Below the pieces are notes generated by a model. It was not told the origin of the DNA. It ran no database searches and saw only the letters and a program-made list of their open reading frames with translations. From Desmodesmus armatus (lineage: Eukaryota > Chlorophyta > Chlorophyceae > Sphaeropleales > Scenedesmaceae): a stretch of 64,000 nucleotides of DNA. Position numbers and translations under genes: made by a program. The stretch is from contig VIIQ02000020.1 of the NCBI GenBank assembly GCA_007449985.2, positions 558,001 to 622,000 on the forward strand, in the 5' to 3' direction. Positions 12,901 through 24,674 of this stretch are shown here, one piece after another (position 1 is the stretch's first letter; each line of letters starts with the position of its first letter).

Positions 12901-15280
12901 GCCAGTGGGGCTAGGTGGCGCAGAGTGTGTCTTCTGCTGGCGTGGTTGTTGAGGTCCTTGAGGTTGTTGTTGGGGAGGGGTGTGAACAAGCGGTTTCCTT
13001 TCAGTTCCCTGAGGTCCAGGGCACCATGCTCTCTGGTGGTTGCATTGGCAGACGTTCTGCAGCGGCCAAAGTTGAAATGCTGATGGTGTCACTGCGGCCC
13101 CCGTTTTGTGGGGTTGAAGAAGGGAGTGACGAACAGATGTTGCCTGATTATCACGCAAAGTTGTAGTTGGTGGACTGGTCATTGAGGGGCACGCAGCAGC
13201 AGACATGCTGAAAATGTGGGTGTTATAGTGTGCGTTCTAGCAGGATGAGTTCACTCTGGCACAGATGCTGGGGCTTCAGATCGCTGTTTTTTGAAGTGCA
13301 GGACTCGACCATATGTTACAGCGGACGCAAGTTTTCCATACTGGGCGCATAACTCAACCAGGGACGTGCAAAAGATTCGGTTGCTAACCCCCAAGTTCAA
13401 ATTTCAAGACTGCTCGACTGCTTCAACAAGGCCCTCGGCTCTCACGGCCTCAAGCCTCCTTGAAGCGGCCTTTCAATGCAGCAACACTTCCAGCATCACA
13501 ATCAGGGAGCTGCCCCTTCAGCAAAGTAACAGTGCTGTCACAACAGCACTGTCACAGATCACACAGAGGCACAGCATAACAAAAGCTCTCAAGGTAACAG
13601 AGACGGCAGGCAAGCATACACACAATGAAGAACTCCCCCGCACAGGTGACTCCGCCTGGCCGTGATGCCTGCATGCATGCAGGGTTTAGGGTCAAAGCTT
13701 TATCCCTCAACCCTCAACCCTTCTGTGCAGCCTGCATATGATGTGGCGGCAGTTTGCAGGTCCCTCTTGGTGGAACTTGCACCACACACAACAGTCAGGC
13801 CCCCGTGGCGAGGAGCCCAGGGAGCAGACTGACAGGATGTCCCTCTTGCAGCTGCTGCAAGCAGAAACGAGGAGGCAACAAACACGGGTGGTGCCGTTTT
13901 TGAACACGGAGCCTGGAACCTCCAATCGGACTCTCGTCCTCCACTCTGCCTCTGGCATAAGTGACTCCCTGTATGAAAGATGCTCCTGCACACGAAAGAT
14001 GCTCTTACGAAAGATGCTCCTGCACATTATTGCAGCCCCAGCACAAAGCTTCACTGCCACAAACAGGGACCAGAATCAAGACTCCAAAGCAGCCTGTCAC
14101 CAATGCTGTGCTGTGCTGTGCTCTACCATGGCGGTGCTCGCCACACAAACAAGCACGATTACACCCCAGCCCCTTTTTGAGACACAGCATAGTATGCGAG
14201 ATGCCAGACCCCTGCCGCTACCAACCCTGCACAAACGAAGACTCGTATACAAGATCACGCCTCCAGCAAAATATCCCTGACCTAATGCAAAGAGATTGCA
14301 AGACCCACACAAAAAGGCAAGACGACAGGAGGATGAACAGGCACGGTAAGTATAAGTAGGCCCTACTGTACGTACTGAACAAGAGTATTTCAACTCACAC
14401 AGAAACAAACACACGGAAAGCCCAGACACGGCAAAGTCGAGAGGGTGAAGATGGCATGCCTGGTGACGGTCTCCAAGCACACACCGCCACAGACATGGAT
14501 AAAGCTTGCCTGCAGTGACCAGAGCCACCAGATAAGGTCGCCAACACAAATTGAAACGAACATGGAAAACTCAAGTCAGTCATACTTGCTGGACGCAAGC
14601 TGCAACACTGCATGTGAGGCCTGGCTGATGCTGTGGCTATACAGCTCGACTGGATCAAGCATGACTGCAGTAGGCCAATGCCGCTGGAGGAACCAGCCAG
14701 CCGCTCACATTCAACAAGCATGAAAGCCACCCGGGGAAGAACCCCCTGCTCTGATACCGAACAAACACACCCGATACCACCCAAAGATGACAAAGAACTC
14801 AAACATTGAGGTGACTTGGGGAAAGGATGACAACCCGTCACCCCACATACACACACTGACTTCCCTCAAGACAGGCACTGCACTACTGGCACCTGCCACC
14901 AAAAACCAGACTTTGGACAAGGCCTTTTCAGACCAAACAAACACTGATGGCAGGCAGTCCTTTTTGTCGGGAGAGGTCCCACGCTAAGCTGAGAGCCACA
15001 CACACGACACACATGGCATCTGCAGACCAAAGCGTTGCACACGGCCACAAGCTGTCAAATGGGAAATCCGACAAAGGGTCGCCGGTATGCTCTGGAGTCT
15101 GGCTGGCTGCAGAATCCCAATACTGAAGGCAGTAGGCTGTTGACCTCTCCCTCCACCACTTGGGCTGATCCCAGCGCTCCGCTGCTAGAAGTAGGGTCCA
15201 GGGGGCCTGCATTGCCGCCTAAGCCCTGCACCCAAACCCCAGCCCCGCAAAACCCAAGTAGACCCTAGGTTTCATGGGGT
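9956..15280. other. long stretch without a gene I can support
   Basis: Open frames of up to 180 codons occur on both strands (for example 12156-12653 and 13738-14280 plus, 12712-13206 minus), but they have low-complexity or erratic composition, no recognisable motif and no consistent splice context. GT-rich sequence lies near 11710-11860. The right end may include the 3' UTR of the minus-strand kinase gene. No tRNA or rRNA noticed. Confidence 0.35.
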
Positions 15281-15600
15281 TTACTTCTCCTTCCAAAGCT
15301 TCGTGAGGCCGAGCCACTTCTTCCGCAGCCGCATGCCGTCCTCCCCCTCTCCGACCTCCCCCTCCACTTCTCCCTCCAGCTCCCGGGGTGTCTGGCTCCC
15401 CGCCAGACCCACCCCCACCCCCATCTTCAGTTCCCGCATGTCTGCTATCATAAGGGGGCTGCTCTTTGCCGACACCATGGGGCAGGGGGCAAGCACCTCA
15501 GCGCCCTTGTCATCAGCAGCCGCCGGAGCGGCGGCAGCGACGGCTGCGGCGGCTGCGGCAGCCGCCGCCCTGAGCCCTGCTTGCTGCTGCTGCTGCTAGG
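15281..15600 (-). other. possible further C-terminal exon of the kinase gene
   Basis: On the minus strand an Ala-rich run passes into a stretch with MVSAKSSPLMIADMRELKMG, then acidic GEVEGEVGEGEDG and a basic RLRKKWLGLTKLWKEK end before a stop at 15281. It reads like protein and uses the same poly-Ala style as the kinase tail, but it is in another frame from exon 15835-15633 and I found no clean donor to link them. Confidence 0.3.
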
Positions 15601-15632
15601 GTTGCTGGGCATGGTCTGTAGCTGGGGAGCCT

Positions 15633-18600
15633 TCAGACTGAGGCCCCGGGGCTAGCCAGGACAGCAGCGGAAGACTGAGTGTTGCTGGCCGGGGTGTACT
15701 TCAGAGCTGTAGGGGCTTTGATCCCGGCGGCTGCGGCGGCTGCGGCGGCTGTGCTGCTGCCAGGCTGGCCGCCGGCGGCTGCGGCGGCTGGGGCCTTGGG
15801 GTTGCTGACGGCCGTGGCGGCTGCTGCGTTGGTGCCTGTTGTTGGAGTATGGCAGTACAGCAGCAATGAGTTTAAACATATGTTCAACCCGGTTGAACGG
15901 GCAGCTGACGCCGCCTCAACTTGGATCTCACAAAACAGCACCACCAAGCAAGGAGTTGCACCAGCACCATCCCGCACAAGGCACAATATCCACCACAGCA
16001 ATGCCGTGAAGTGTCATCATGTCTGTCCAGGTTTTAGGTGCAATAGTGCTCATCCGAATTGTACATGAGCACAATCGCACCTAGAACAGGGCATATGATG
16101 CTACAACCGGGCTTTTGCGTCACACTCTGCGTAAGTTGCCCCTTGAGCCCGGCTCAATGGCATTGGCTCCCTACGGGGTGTTCAGGCTCAGCCTGAATCA
16201 TGTAACAGTAATAGTAACAGTCACTGTTACGGTAACAGTAGTGTTCGGCTTGAAGATCCACTTACTGCACCTACCTGAGAAGAAGTTGCCTGCTGCCTGG
16301 GCGCTACCAGCCAAGTTGCTCCCGGGGGTAGGGGGCATTGTCAGTGAGTGTGCGTGAGTGATACCAGCGGCAGCAGCAGCAGCAGCACCTGAGCCGGCAC
16401 CGGCGGCTGCGGCGGCTGCGGCGGCTGGCTCTCCGGCGGCTGTCTTGGTTGTTGGTGATGTTGTTGCGTTGATGTTGATGGAGCGCATAGAGCGACGCGC
16501 GCGGTATGTGTTGATCCATGGGTGGTTGAGCAGCTGCAGGACAGAAGACAGGGGTGGGGGGTGAGGCTGCAATAATCAGTATCGGTATGCAGTTGAGCAC
16601 CATGGCAGGTGGACAATGCCCTGGCAGAACAGATGGACAGCAACAAGGGATGCGAGGGGGAAGCAAAACTGTCAAATAGTCTGCCAGCCTTGATCTATGC
16701 AGGTGTGATGCACAGGTAGCCGATACAGATGGCTGGTCTTGACTGAACTAGTTGCGCTGCACCACACATCAGCAGGCGTGGTGCAGTCAAGACCAAACCT
16801 GGTGGAGTTCAGTGATGTATACTGTGATCACAAATTCCATCACTTCCCCACCTGTAGGACGGATGGTCGCTTGCTTGCGTCATGTGTGTGTGTGTGGGGG
16901 GGGGGGGGGGGGCAAGACCGTGTATACCACACTGAATACTGATCATAAACCCCATCCCTTCGCCCTCAGCACCCACCTGTAGGACGGATGGTCGCTTGCT
17001 TGCGTCCTTTGTGAGTGCGAGGGTGATGAAGGAGCGGGCGTGCTCTGACATTGAGCGGGGGAAGGCGGGGGTCTGTGACCTGATGCGCTGCTCAACACGG
17101 TCACGGCTGGTGTCATAGAAGGGAGGGCACCTGGTGGGATTGAGGGTGGGGGGCAGCAGTGCAAGAGCAGGGCAATTTTGTTAGGGGTTTGCGGTTGAGT
17201 GTGTGGCCGGAATTTGAGGCGAGGGAAGGCGGGGGTCTGTGACCTGATGCGCTGCTCAACACGGTCACGGCTGGTGTCGTAGAAGGGAGGGCACCTGGTG
17301 CACATGAAAATTGGGGGGGGGGGGGGAATGTCAGCAGAAAGTATGCACTACTGTGGAAAGGGGAACATGAACAGGGAGCGGGGAAAGGGCAAGTATGTGA
17401 CCTGTTGCGCTGCTCAACCAGACACGGCTGGTGTTGTAGAAGAGAGGGCACCTGGTGAGATTGAGGACGGGGAGCAACAGAAGGGCAGCAGTGGGACAGC
17501 AAAGCACTGTGGGGACAAGTTCGCAGTTCAGCGTGTGGCATGGATGTGAGGGTAGGGAGGATGGGGTCTGTGACCTGATGCACAAAACGGTAACGGCCGC
17601 CGGGGGTTGTAGAAAGGAGGGCACCGGGTGTCTTGGAAAGGGCACCTGGGGGAATGGGGTGACGATGCGATATGCGAGTGCAGGCAGTGGCAAAACGTGT
17701 AAGGATGTTGTGTTGGTGATTGTGGTGGCCCAAGGTACGGTGAGGCATGTAGGATTTGGGGAGAGGTGCGATGGGAGACTGAGTAAATACCACAGACAAG
17801 AGTGGGGACGTGTGGTGCCCAATACGTCTGAATTGTTGGCTCAATCGGCAGGATGCATGGTGAGCGGCAGCGCCTGACCCAAGATGCGCGGCCTATGATG
17901 TTTTAGCTGTGTCTCTATTGGTCAAAAGTGCTGATATGCAGTGCTGGCAAGGAAGCACTCTCATATAATGACTATCATGACACATATATCATGACTGTCA
18001 TGACACATACATCATGACTAACATGGTGCATATATCATGACTGTCATGACACATATATCATGACTATCATGACACATCATCACTATCATGACTATTGAAT
18101 TTCATCTGGGCAGGGCCAAAGTTGCCGCCGTTCACAAACCTAGCCAGGCTTGAGCTGTTGTAGGCTCATGAATGTTGCAAGGACCTGCTGCCTGGGCCAA
18201 TGTACAGGGATGCCACAGTCACCAAACCAGCAGCTCGTATGCCAGCACTCCCACTGCCCAGCTCGCTGTTCATCTTTTTGAATCCTATGTCACTTTTCAA
18301 ACATCCAAACCGCGTCCTGACAACTAAGTAATAATACTAAGCCATACTCACCCGACCAGCAGCTCGTATGCCAGTACTCCCACTGCCCAGCTGTCCACTG
18401 TGCCGCCGTAGTGGAGGTGAGCCTTCTCCTTGTTCTCCTCTGGCTTGTTCTTGTAGGGGCAGTTCAGGACCTGGGGGCGCCAAACAACACAGCGGAAAGT
18501 GAGTTTAGTGGGTAGGTGGGGGAAGGAAATTCTCCGGCCTCAGCTCTATGCATATCATGCAGTAAGATCCGAACCCCCTCGCTCTGCGTTGAATTGTACG

Positions 18601-21600
18601 CAGTTGAGCCCCCACCAACCTCTTCAAAGCCTTCGATCAAGCCTGCGTACCCCTCTGCCCACACCTCGACACACAGACATTGCCTGGTGTGACTCCGTAT
18701 GCAACCTCTCTGTTGACACACCTGGTGTGCCATGTAGTTGAGTGTGCCTGCACATGTGATCGCCCTCTCCCTACGCAAGGTCTGACCTACGGTAGGATAG
18801 GACAACGCATGCTAGCTGTTTCCTTACAGCCCCCCCCCCCCCAGCAATTGGCATCGCGTCTTGAACATGCTGCCCAGTGCTGTGTTTGAGCATCTCCTGA
18901 TCTCCCCTACGACCCCTTCTAGCCCCCGCCCCTCTTTAACACACACAATGTGTTGCACCACACCACAATCAAGGCCAGTCGTACCTCTGGTGCCATGTAG
19001 TCGAGTGTTCCTGCGCGTGTGACCGCCCTCTCCCTGCGCAGGTCGATGGCCAGGCCAAAGTCTGCCAGCTTGAGTGTCATGTCACTGGTGAACAGGATGT
19101 TCTCAGGCTTGATGTCACGGTGGATGATGCCACGTGTGTGGAGGTACTGCATTACACGGATAACAGAAGGGGTGTGGGGGTTGTCACCAGGTATGTAGGG
19201 CGAGGGAGTGAAGAGGGTTGGCTTGGGTGAGGGCAAGGGAATTGAGAGAAAGCGTGGTCAGTGACAGGCCTAGTGGCGTCGGTTGTTGATCCCCCATCAA
19301 TTTGGAAGTTTTTGGTGGAACATCAATACCCTGCACCAGCAGCACCCTAGGGCACTCAGCTGGAAGAGACACGTACCCAGCACAGTCAACACCTTGCCGG
19401 GTTTGATTGTGCACTCCCAGCCCTGCTTCAAACCCTGTGTCACTTGACATGTGTACTTCTGCATGGCCATGTCACAAGGAAGGTGACTGGGCTCGTCTCC
19501 TGCCCCTGTCTTGTACTCCCAATGGGGCCCTTAGCAGACCACATGACATCTTGAGAACCTTGCCTGCAGTACTTTCCATCCACACCTTCATGTGCTGCCA
19601 CATACTACCTCCAAGTGTCCACCATGGTCACTGTTGAACCCAACCCAGATTTCCACCATGTTCACTGTTCAACCCAGGTTTCATCCTTGCTTACCTGCAG
19701 CACCCTGAGGAAGGGTTCCAGCACCATCTGCACGGTCACGTGTTCATTGAGTCTGCCCCCGTAACGCTGCAGCAGGTCAAACAGGTTGCCGCCTGCTGCA
19801 TACTCCTGGACCAGCACCACGAAATCACCCTCCTGCGATACACGAGGGTAAAACCCCGGGGGGAGGGGGGGGGGGTGGCACAAGCGTTGGCCGTGTTAGG
19901 GCTTTGTGTGCGACTCAGTTTGCAGTTTGCATACTCATGCCTGTGCACTTTCTTTGAGTGACAGGTTGCCGCCCGCTGCATACTCCTGGACCAACACGAC
20001 AAAGTCACCCTCCTGTAATTAACAACATGGCGGGGGGGGGGGGGGGGCAGGGGGCAAACATGTGGCAGTGTTAGTGTGGGGAGTGACAGTTACTTTGTGG
20101 TGCTGAGTGTGGTAGTTCACACAGGTTGCCGCCAGCTGCACACTCCTGGACCAACACAACAAAGTCACCCTCCACTGAAACAAGACAACGGGGGAAGGTC
20201 ATGGGAAGGGGGCAAACAAGTGGCAGGGTTAGTGTGTTGTGTGACAATCACACGGCGTTTCTGTGTGATCAACACACAATGTAACGGTTACAGTTGGCGT
20301 CTGAGTGCAAGCATACTCCCGGACCAACACATCAAAGTCACTTTCCTGCGATGCGTTACATTGTTGTTGTAGGGTTTAGGATTCAGGGACAGTATCCATG
20401 CCATACCAGGTAGCAAGCAGCAGGACGCGCCATGGGTAGCTGGCAGCCGTACAGGGGGGTCTGATAGTCGCCAAGTGTATCACGGTAATCCAGACAACAG
20501 ATGCGGTCTCCTCCTGATTGGAATCCTGTACTGCAGCCGGCCACTTGCAGGCCCCACTGACCAGGTGTCAGCTATCACATGCTCAGCTTCGACTGGTCTC
20601 CCTTCTTTGTTCTGGATGGTGTGGTTTACTGCACACAATCCGCAACAAAGAAGGGACCCCAGTCGAAGCTGAGCAAGTCATAGCGTAAAACACACATATG
20701 TTACACAGGTGCCAGACATCTTGTCAGTCTTTTGCTGGGGCCATAGGCTGGCTGAAGAACTTCTCGTAGCAACGTTCACACAACAGGGTAGCGTCGCACT
20801 GTACCCTGCTATGTGAAAAAGCTGCTACAAGCCATTCTTCAGCCAGCCTGTGGCCCAAACAAAAGAGTGATGGATGTCCCATCCTCAATCCCGGCCGCAG
20901 CCAGGGCCTTCCAGGTCATACAACCAGAGCTTTAATGTCAGGTGTTGGTCGCCACCCAGTTGCCCCCCCCCCTTCTACACCCCTTCCCTCAGATAACACT
21001 TCCCCCCTCCCCCCCTCCCCCCCCCCCCCCCCCCCCCGATCCCACACACACCTGGAATGCACCGCTGAGCTGCACTACATGTTCGTGCTTGAGGCTGGCG
21101 TGCAGCGCCACCTCCCTGAAGATCAATACGTGTGCGCAAGCACCTGTGTACCACACCCCTTTCCCACAAAACACACACCCTCCCTTCCAATTGCACAGCC
21201 CGTACAGACCAGAATACATTCTCAGAGTCACCGTCGAAATCCCCACCCACCCCCCGTGTTTCTAAACTACAAGTTTTTACATACCTGGAATGCTCCGCTG
21301 AGCTGCACCACGTGTTCGTGCTTGAGGCTAGCGTGCAGCGCCACCTCCCTGAAGATCTGGTGCTGGTACAGCTCACAGATGGCTGACAGCTGGTACGACT
21401 TGAGCACAACAACCTGGTTGGAGCGCTTGCACACAGCCTTGTACACTGCGGGAGGGGAGGCGGAGGGAGCAGCAGGGGTTACAGTCAGCAGGTGTGTGAG
21501 ATGGCAGGGGCAGGGGGAAGCGCAAGCCTGCACACTGCCGGGGTGGTCATGAGCCAATACCCGCTCTGCCACCATGTATATCCTCCCAACACTAGACTCT

Positions 21601-22916
21601 TGCAGACAAAAGATTTTTCGATGAATGCAGATGCTGTTGACAACGCTTCCAACTGTTTGCGGACTGCTCAGCCCATCTCCATACACCCCTCCCCTCACCC
21701 TTTGATGCGTATCCAGTGTACAGCTTCTCCAGCACGTGGTAGTCATAGGAGCTCCACTGGGGGCGCTGCATGGCCTGTAACAGTGATGCGCAAGCAAACA
21801 GCAGGTGTGCAGCGCATTCAGAGAAGCATACCACAGGCGTGACAGCAAGAGAGAAACAAAGAGAAACACACAGAAGGCTTGTCTGGTTGCATGGCTGCAT
21901 CTGCTGAGCACTAGCATTGCAGTTGCAGCCAATGTATGGTCTAGTTTGGACGCACAGAACTGTCGCAAGCATCACTACTGGTGCCTGAGCAAGCTGACGG
22001 CATGCTTGCATGGTGGGTGCAGTGGCTGTTCTTCGCTTGTGCGACCCATCACCCTGCTATCTTCCCTTATCTGAGTGTCTTTGAGTGCTGCCACTGCCAC
22101 AACTGCTGCTGCTGCTGCTGCTGCTGCTCAACCTCCCTTGCTGCAACAACGAAATGCAGCAGGGCCCCTGCCATGTTGCTGCCTTGCGCTGTGCAATCTA
22201 CTATCTGCTGCTGTACAGGTGTGCTTGGACTATTGTGCACACTGCTAAGTGTCACTGTGTAGCACTGGGCTGACAGCGTCTCCGCTACACCCAACATTGC
22301 TGGCTGTTGCTGTTGCTGTTGTGAACTGATGTGTGGCGGGTGGGTAGGGGAAGCATGGTGTCGCAATGGTGCTGGTGGTGCTTGCGGTGGTGGTGGCGGG
22401 AAGTCTGCTACTGAAGGCCCACTGTGTGTCATACAGGGCGACCCCCCCCCCCCCACCTCCCCCCCCCCCCCCCCGACCCCCCCCCCCCCCCTAAGTACTC
22501 ACAGGTGGGACTGTGGGTGATGTGGCCAGCATGCGGTAGGCATCAAGGACGATGGGATCTGTGGGGCGGAAGTTGATGGTGCTGCCGCTGTCTGGTGCTG
22601 CTGCGGCTTCTGCTGCTGCCGCATTTGGAGTGACAGGGCCCTGCTCACTGTCGGTGCTGCTGTGGGTGCTGCTGAGGCCGATGGTTGCGCCATCTGCTGC
22701 TGCGGTGCTGTTGGGTGCTGCGTTTGATGCTTTTGATGACTTAACGCCGTCTGCGCTGGCTTGCTGCTGCCTAAAGGCGCGGATGAGGCCTTCGTTGTCA
22801 TTCTCTGCACCCATCGCCGAGAGGATGCGCGCAAACTTCTCAGCTTGCTGCTGCTTGGTTGTTGCAGTGGCGTGGTGTTTCATGTTGCTGGTTTGTTCTG
22901 TGTTGAGCTTCTGCAT
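15633..22916 (-). CDS. Aurora-like serine/threonine protein kinase (green-algal ALK/CALK type)
   Basis: Exons (minus): 22916-22503, 21774-21699, 21445-21285, 19832-19695, 19146-18985, 18470-18352, 17130-16977, 16533-16275, 15835-15633; all joined phases agree. Residues 1-138 are a Gln/Ala/Ser-rich leader; an in-frame extension to 23150 is possible. The kinase domain starts near 150: VYKAV, VVVLK (Lys179), HRDIKPEN (Asp274), DFG (292-294), activation loop [14 protein letters not shown] (APE 315-317), [16 protein letters not shown] and a final NHPWI. Family knowledge: the Chlamydomonas relative CALK acts in flagellar disassembly and excision; a similar role here is inference. The C-terminus is Ala/Gly-rich and uncertain; an acidic open frame at 15281-15496 could be an extra terminal exon. 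Partial duplicates of exons 3-7 lie in its introns. Confidence 0.75.
16163..16222 (+). repeat. dispersed palindromic element, copy 1
   Basis: Core TTGGCTC-CTACGGGG-GTTCAGGC-CAGCCTGAA-CATGTAA followed by AGTAA repeats. The centre TTCAGGCTCAGCCTGAA (16181-16197) is palindromic. The same element occurs in reverse orientation at 33874-33929. It lies in the last intron of the kinase gene. Confidence 0.65.
16848..17633 (-). repeat. partial duplicates of kinase exon 16977-17130
   Basis: Copies of the exon's first part ([20 protein letters not shown] region, with its CACCAG acceptor) lie at about 17222-17300 (near identical), 17395-17460 (shorter, diverged) and 17565-17635 (more diverged). A copy of the exon's last dozen codons with donor lies at about 16848-16885. 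Only 16977-17130 is complete and phase-correct, so the others are presumed non-functional or cryptic exons. Confidence 0.75.
17965..18095 (+). repeat. TCATGAC minisatellite with internal inverted repeats
   Basis: About five imperfect units of CATATATCATGACTGTCATG type, where TCATGAC-TGTCATGA pairs with itself. AT-rich island inside a kinase intron. Confidence 0.75.
18226..18785 (-). repeat. partial duplicates of kinase exons 5 and 6
   Basis: 18226-18272 repeats the last part of exon 18352-18470 ([12 protein letters not shown] coding) with its end altered. 18722-18785 repeats the last part of exon 18985-19146 (activation loop, GTLDYMAP coding) but with changed residues (GTLNYMAHQ). Confidence 0.7.
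19964..20355 (-). repeat. three extra copies of the start of kinase exon 4
   Basis: The first 16 codons of exon 19695-19832 ([16 protein letters not shown]) recur at 19964-20012 (intact, acceptor TTACAG), 20124-20172 (acceptor changed to TTTCAGTG) and 20311-20355 ([11 protein letters not shown], acceptor kept). Each ends abruptly and none has a donor at the exon's true end. Confidence 0.8.
20571..20684. ncRNA. 41-bp-stem foldback hairpin in kinase intron 3
   Basis: Arms 20571-20611 and 20644-20684 are reverse complements with four mismatches; the loop is 32 bases. Size and pairing resemble algal pre-miRNA hairpins or a very short foldback element. Transcription is expected because it lies in an intron, but processing is unproven. 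Confidence 0.45.
20717..20877. ncRNA. second, longer imperfect foldback hairpin
   Basis: Arms about 20717-20790 and 20802-20877 pair over roughly 70 bases with scattered mismatches, including a perfect AGGCTGGCTGAAGAA match. The terminal loop is only about a dozen bases around CGTCGCACTG. It is 32 bases from the first hairpin. Confidence 0.45.
21052..21123 (-). repeat. partial duplicate of kinase exon 3
   Basis: Repeats the second half of exon 21285-21445 ([19 protein letters not shown] coding) including the CCAG|GT donor. It then runs directly into a long poly-C tract (poly-G on the coding strand) at about 21000-21038. A few synonymous changes show that it is not an assembly echo. Confidence 0.8.
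22440..22492 (+). repeat. poly-C tracts in kinase intron 1
   Basis: Three long C homopolymers broken by A, CCT and GA immediately downstream of the first kinase donor at 22502. Length in the assembly may be unreliable. Confidence 0.85.
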
Positions 22917-24674
22917 TGCACTGTTGTGCAACAACTCGCGACAGGAATGAGAACCAGTGGCTGCACAGTTGCCGGGAAGGGCGGGGAGTTGCGGTGAAGC
23001 TGAATTCACTCCAGGGCTGGTGAAGCTGTGTTCATACAGCTGTGAAAGATGCTTGGAATGCGATGATGGCAACTGTACTGTAGAGGCAAAGGGCCAGATG
23101 TGGCTTGGCGCGCACTGCTGTCCTGCTATGGGAGCAGGATATGAAGGCACGTGGGGGCGTTTGAACGGTGCTGGGACGCGTGGAGCAAGCGGTGGAATGC
23201 AATCGAGCCCGGGCCGGCTGTTTTGCGCCCAGATGAGGCGGGACGTACTGTGGAATACCAGGAGACGCAGATGATAAAAGAGCCCTCCTGCACTGCAGCA
23301 CGGATAAGAATGGCTTCTTTGATGCTGAAAGCATCAATTGCGTTTGGTTGTGCTTCGAGCGTGAACTGTGACGCAGTGTTACAAATCATCAATCGTTTCA
23401 GCCGACCTGGCTTGGGTTTGTCAAAAAAGCGCTTGAAGGTGGCGCAGGGTGACTGCCAATGTAGAAACATGTACCTTATGCCAATTTGACCGGTTGCAGA
23501 CGCCGACTTTCCACCACAACTGCACCACACCATCAAGGGCTGACCACCAGAAGACAAGGCTCACAAAGTCACCCTGTGCTTCCACTTCACACTCAAAGCC
23601 ACGGCATTCTCGAACATGAGGACATACACCAGCAGAACGAAGGCATGCACGGTGTCCATGACGATCCGTCAATCCACCAGTCACTCATACTCATGACTAA
23701 CAGACTGAATGGCAGCCAACGGGAAAGTCTCCACTGCCAGAACTGCCCAGCAGGCTCCTACACTTGCTTTTTCCGAAGACACACGGGGCAATTGGCTCCA
23801 CTTAACCCATGTAAACAGCACAAACGCCTGGCACAGTGCTGCACCGTCCTCTCAAACAAAAAATGATCCTGGCCAAATTTCAAAATGGTATCCCAACACA
23901 TGTCATCACCAGCATCACCGCACACCAAGCCCCGAACTGCCAGGCATGGTTACACCCGCTCTCTCCTCAAGTATAGATCGCTCAGAAAAACACCACACAG
24001 TAGCATTACTCTCTGCAGGAGCCGCACCGTCTCCTGCAGCCGCACAACACCTGACAGCACTGCATTTTGGGCTCAGCAGGCCAGAAGAATTGCCAAAACT
24101 GCATCCAAAAGCAATGAGCACAGCAGCAAAGCGAGCTCAGCACAGCACGGCAGGCAGGCCCGGACTCTCCACATCACTGGCACTCCCCAGCACCAGATAC
24201 TTCAGACCAAACAACAGACCAGAACCTCACTGAGCTGCAGGTGGGGGCCACAGCCAGACACCCAGGCTCTGGTTGCTGACAGGCAGACAGCAAAAAACGG
24301 TAGCCATCGTGACCGATGACAGCACTACGCAGCTGCACATTGCAGATATCATCACTCAACAGCAACAGCACTCCGCCGGAGTCAACCACTGAATGCACAC
24401 CAGCGCACGGGTTGCACTGCCGACGTGACTGTCTTGCAAGAAAGCGGCATTCTGAAGCGCCCTCCCGCGTGAGACTGGAAAGCGAACATGCAGGATTGGG
24501 CCAGGCAGGATCGGGCACTGGCAGCATCAGCAGGCCTGGGTTTGCCTCTCAACAAAACAACGGGTGCAAATTCACACCCAGCGGCAGCAGATGTCTGTCT
24601 GCTACAGAAAATGTTGGTGCCACAGACGTGATTTTGTTTATCAGATGACTGCCGCTGTCCGACAACAGGAAGGC
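22917..24674. other. intergenic: kinase promoter side and DUF1279 3' flank
   Basis: Upstream of the kinase start and downstream of the DUF1279 stop. The minus-strand frame remains open to 23150 in phase with the kinase leader. A minus-strand open frame at 23126-23557 looks mildly protein-like but has no recognisable family or splice partner. Nothing else supported. Confidence 0.3.

Noticed and set aside
13738..14280. 180-codon plus-strand open frame
   Set aside because: Contains simple TGCTCCTGCACGAAAGATG-type repeats and no protein-like pattern.
18464..18805. Second kinase gene suggested by GTLNYMAHQ
   Set aside because: It is a partial, altered copy of the activation-loop exon of the same kinase gene, not an independent gene.
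23126..23557. 143-codon minus-strand open frame upstream of the kinase
   Set aside because: Mildly protein-like, but no recognised motif, start context or splice link; kept only as intergenic comment.
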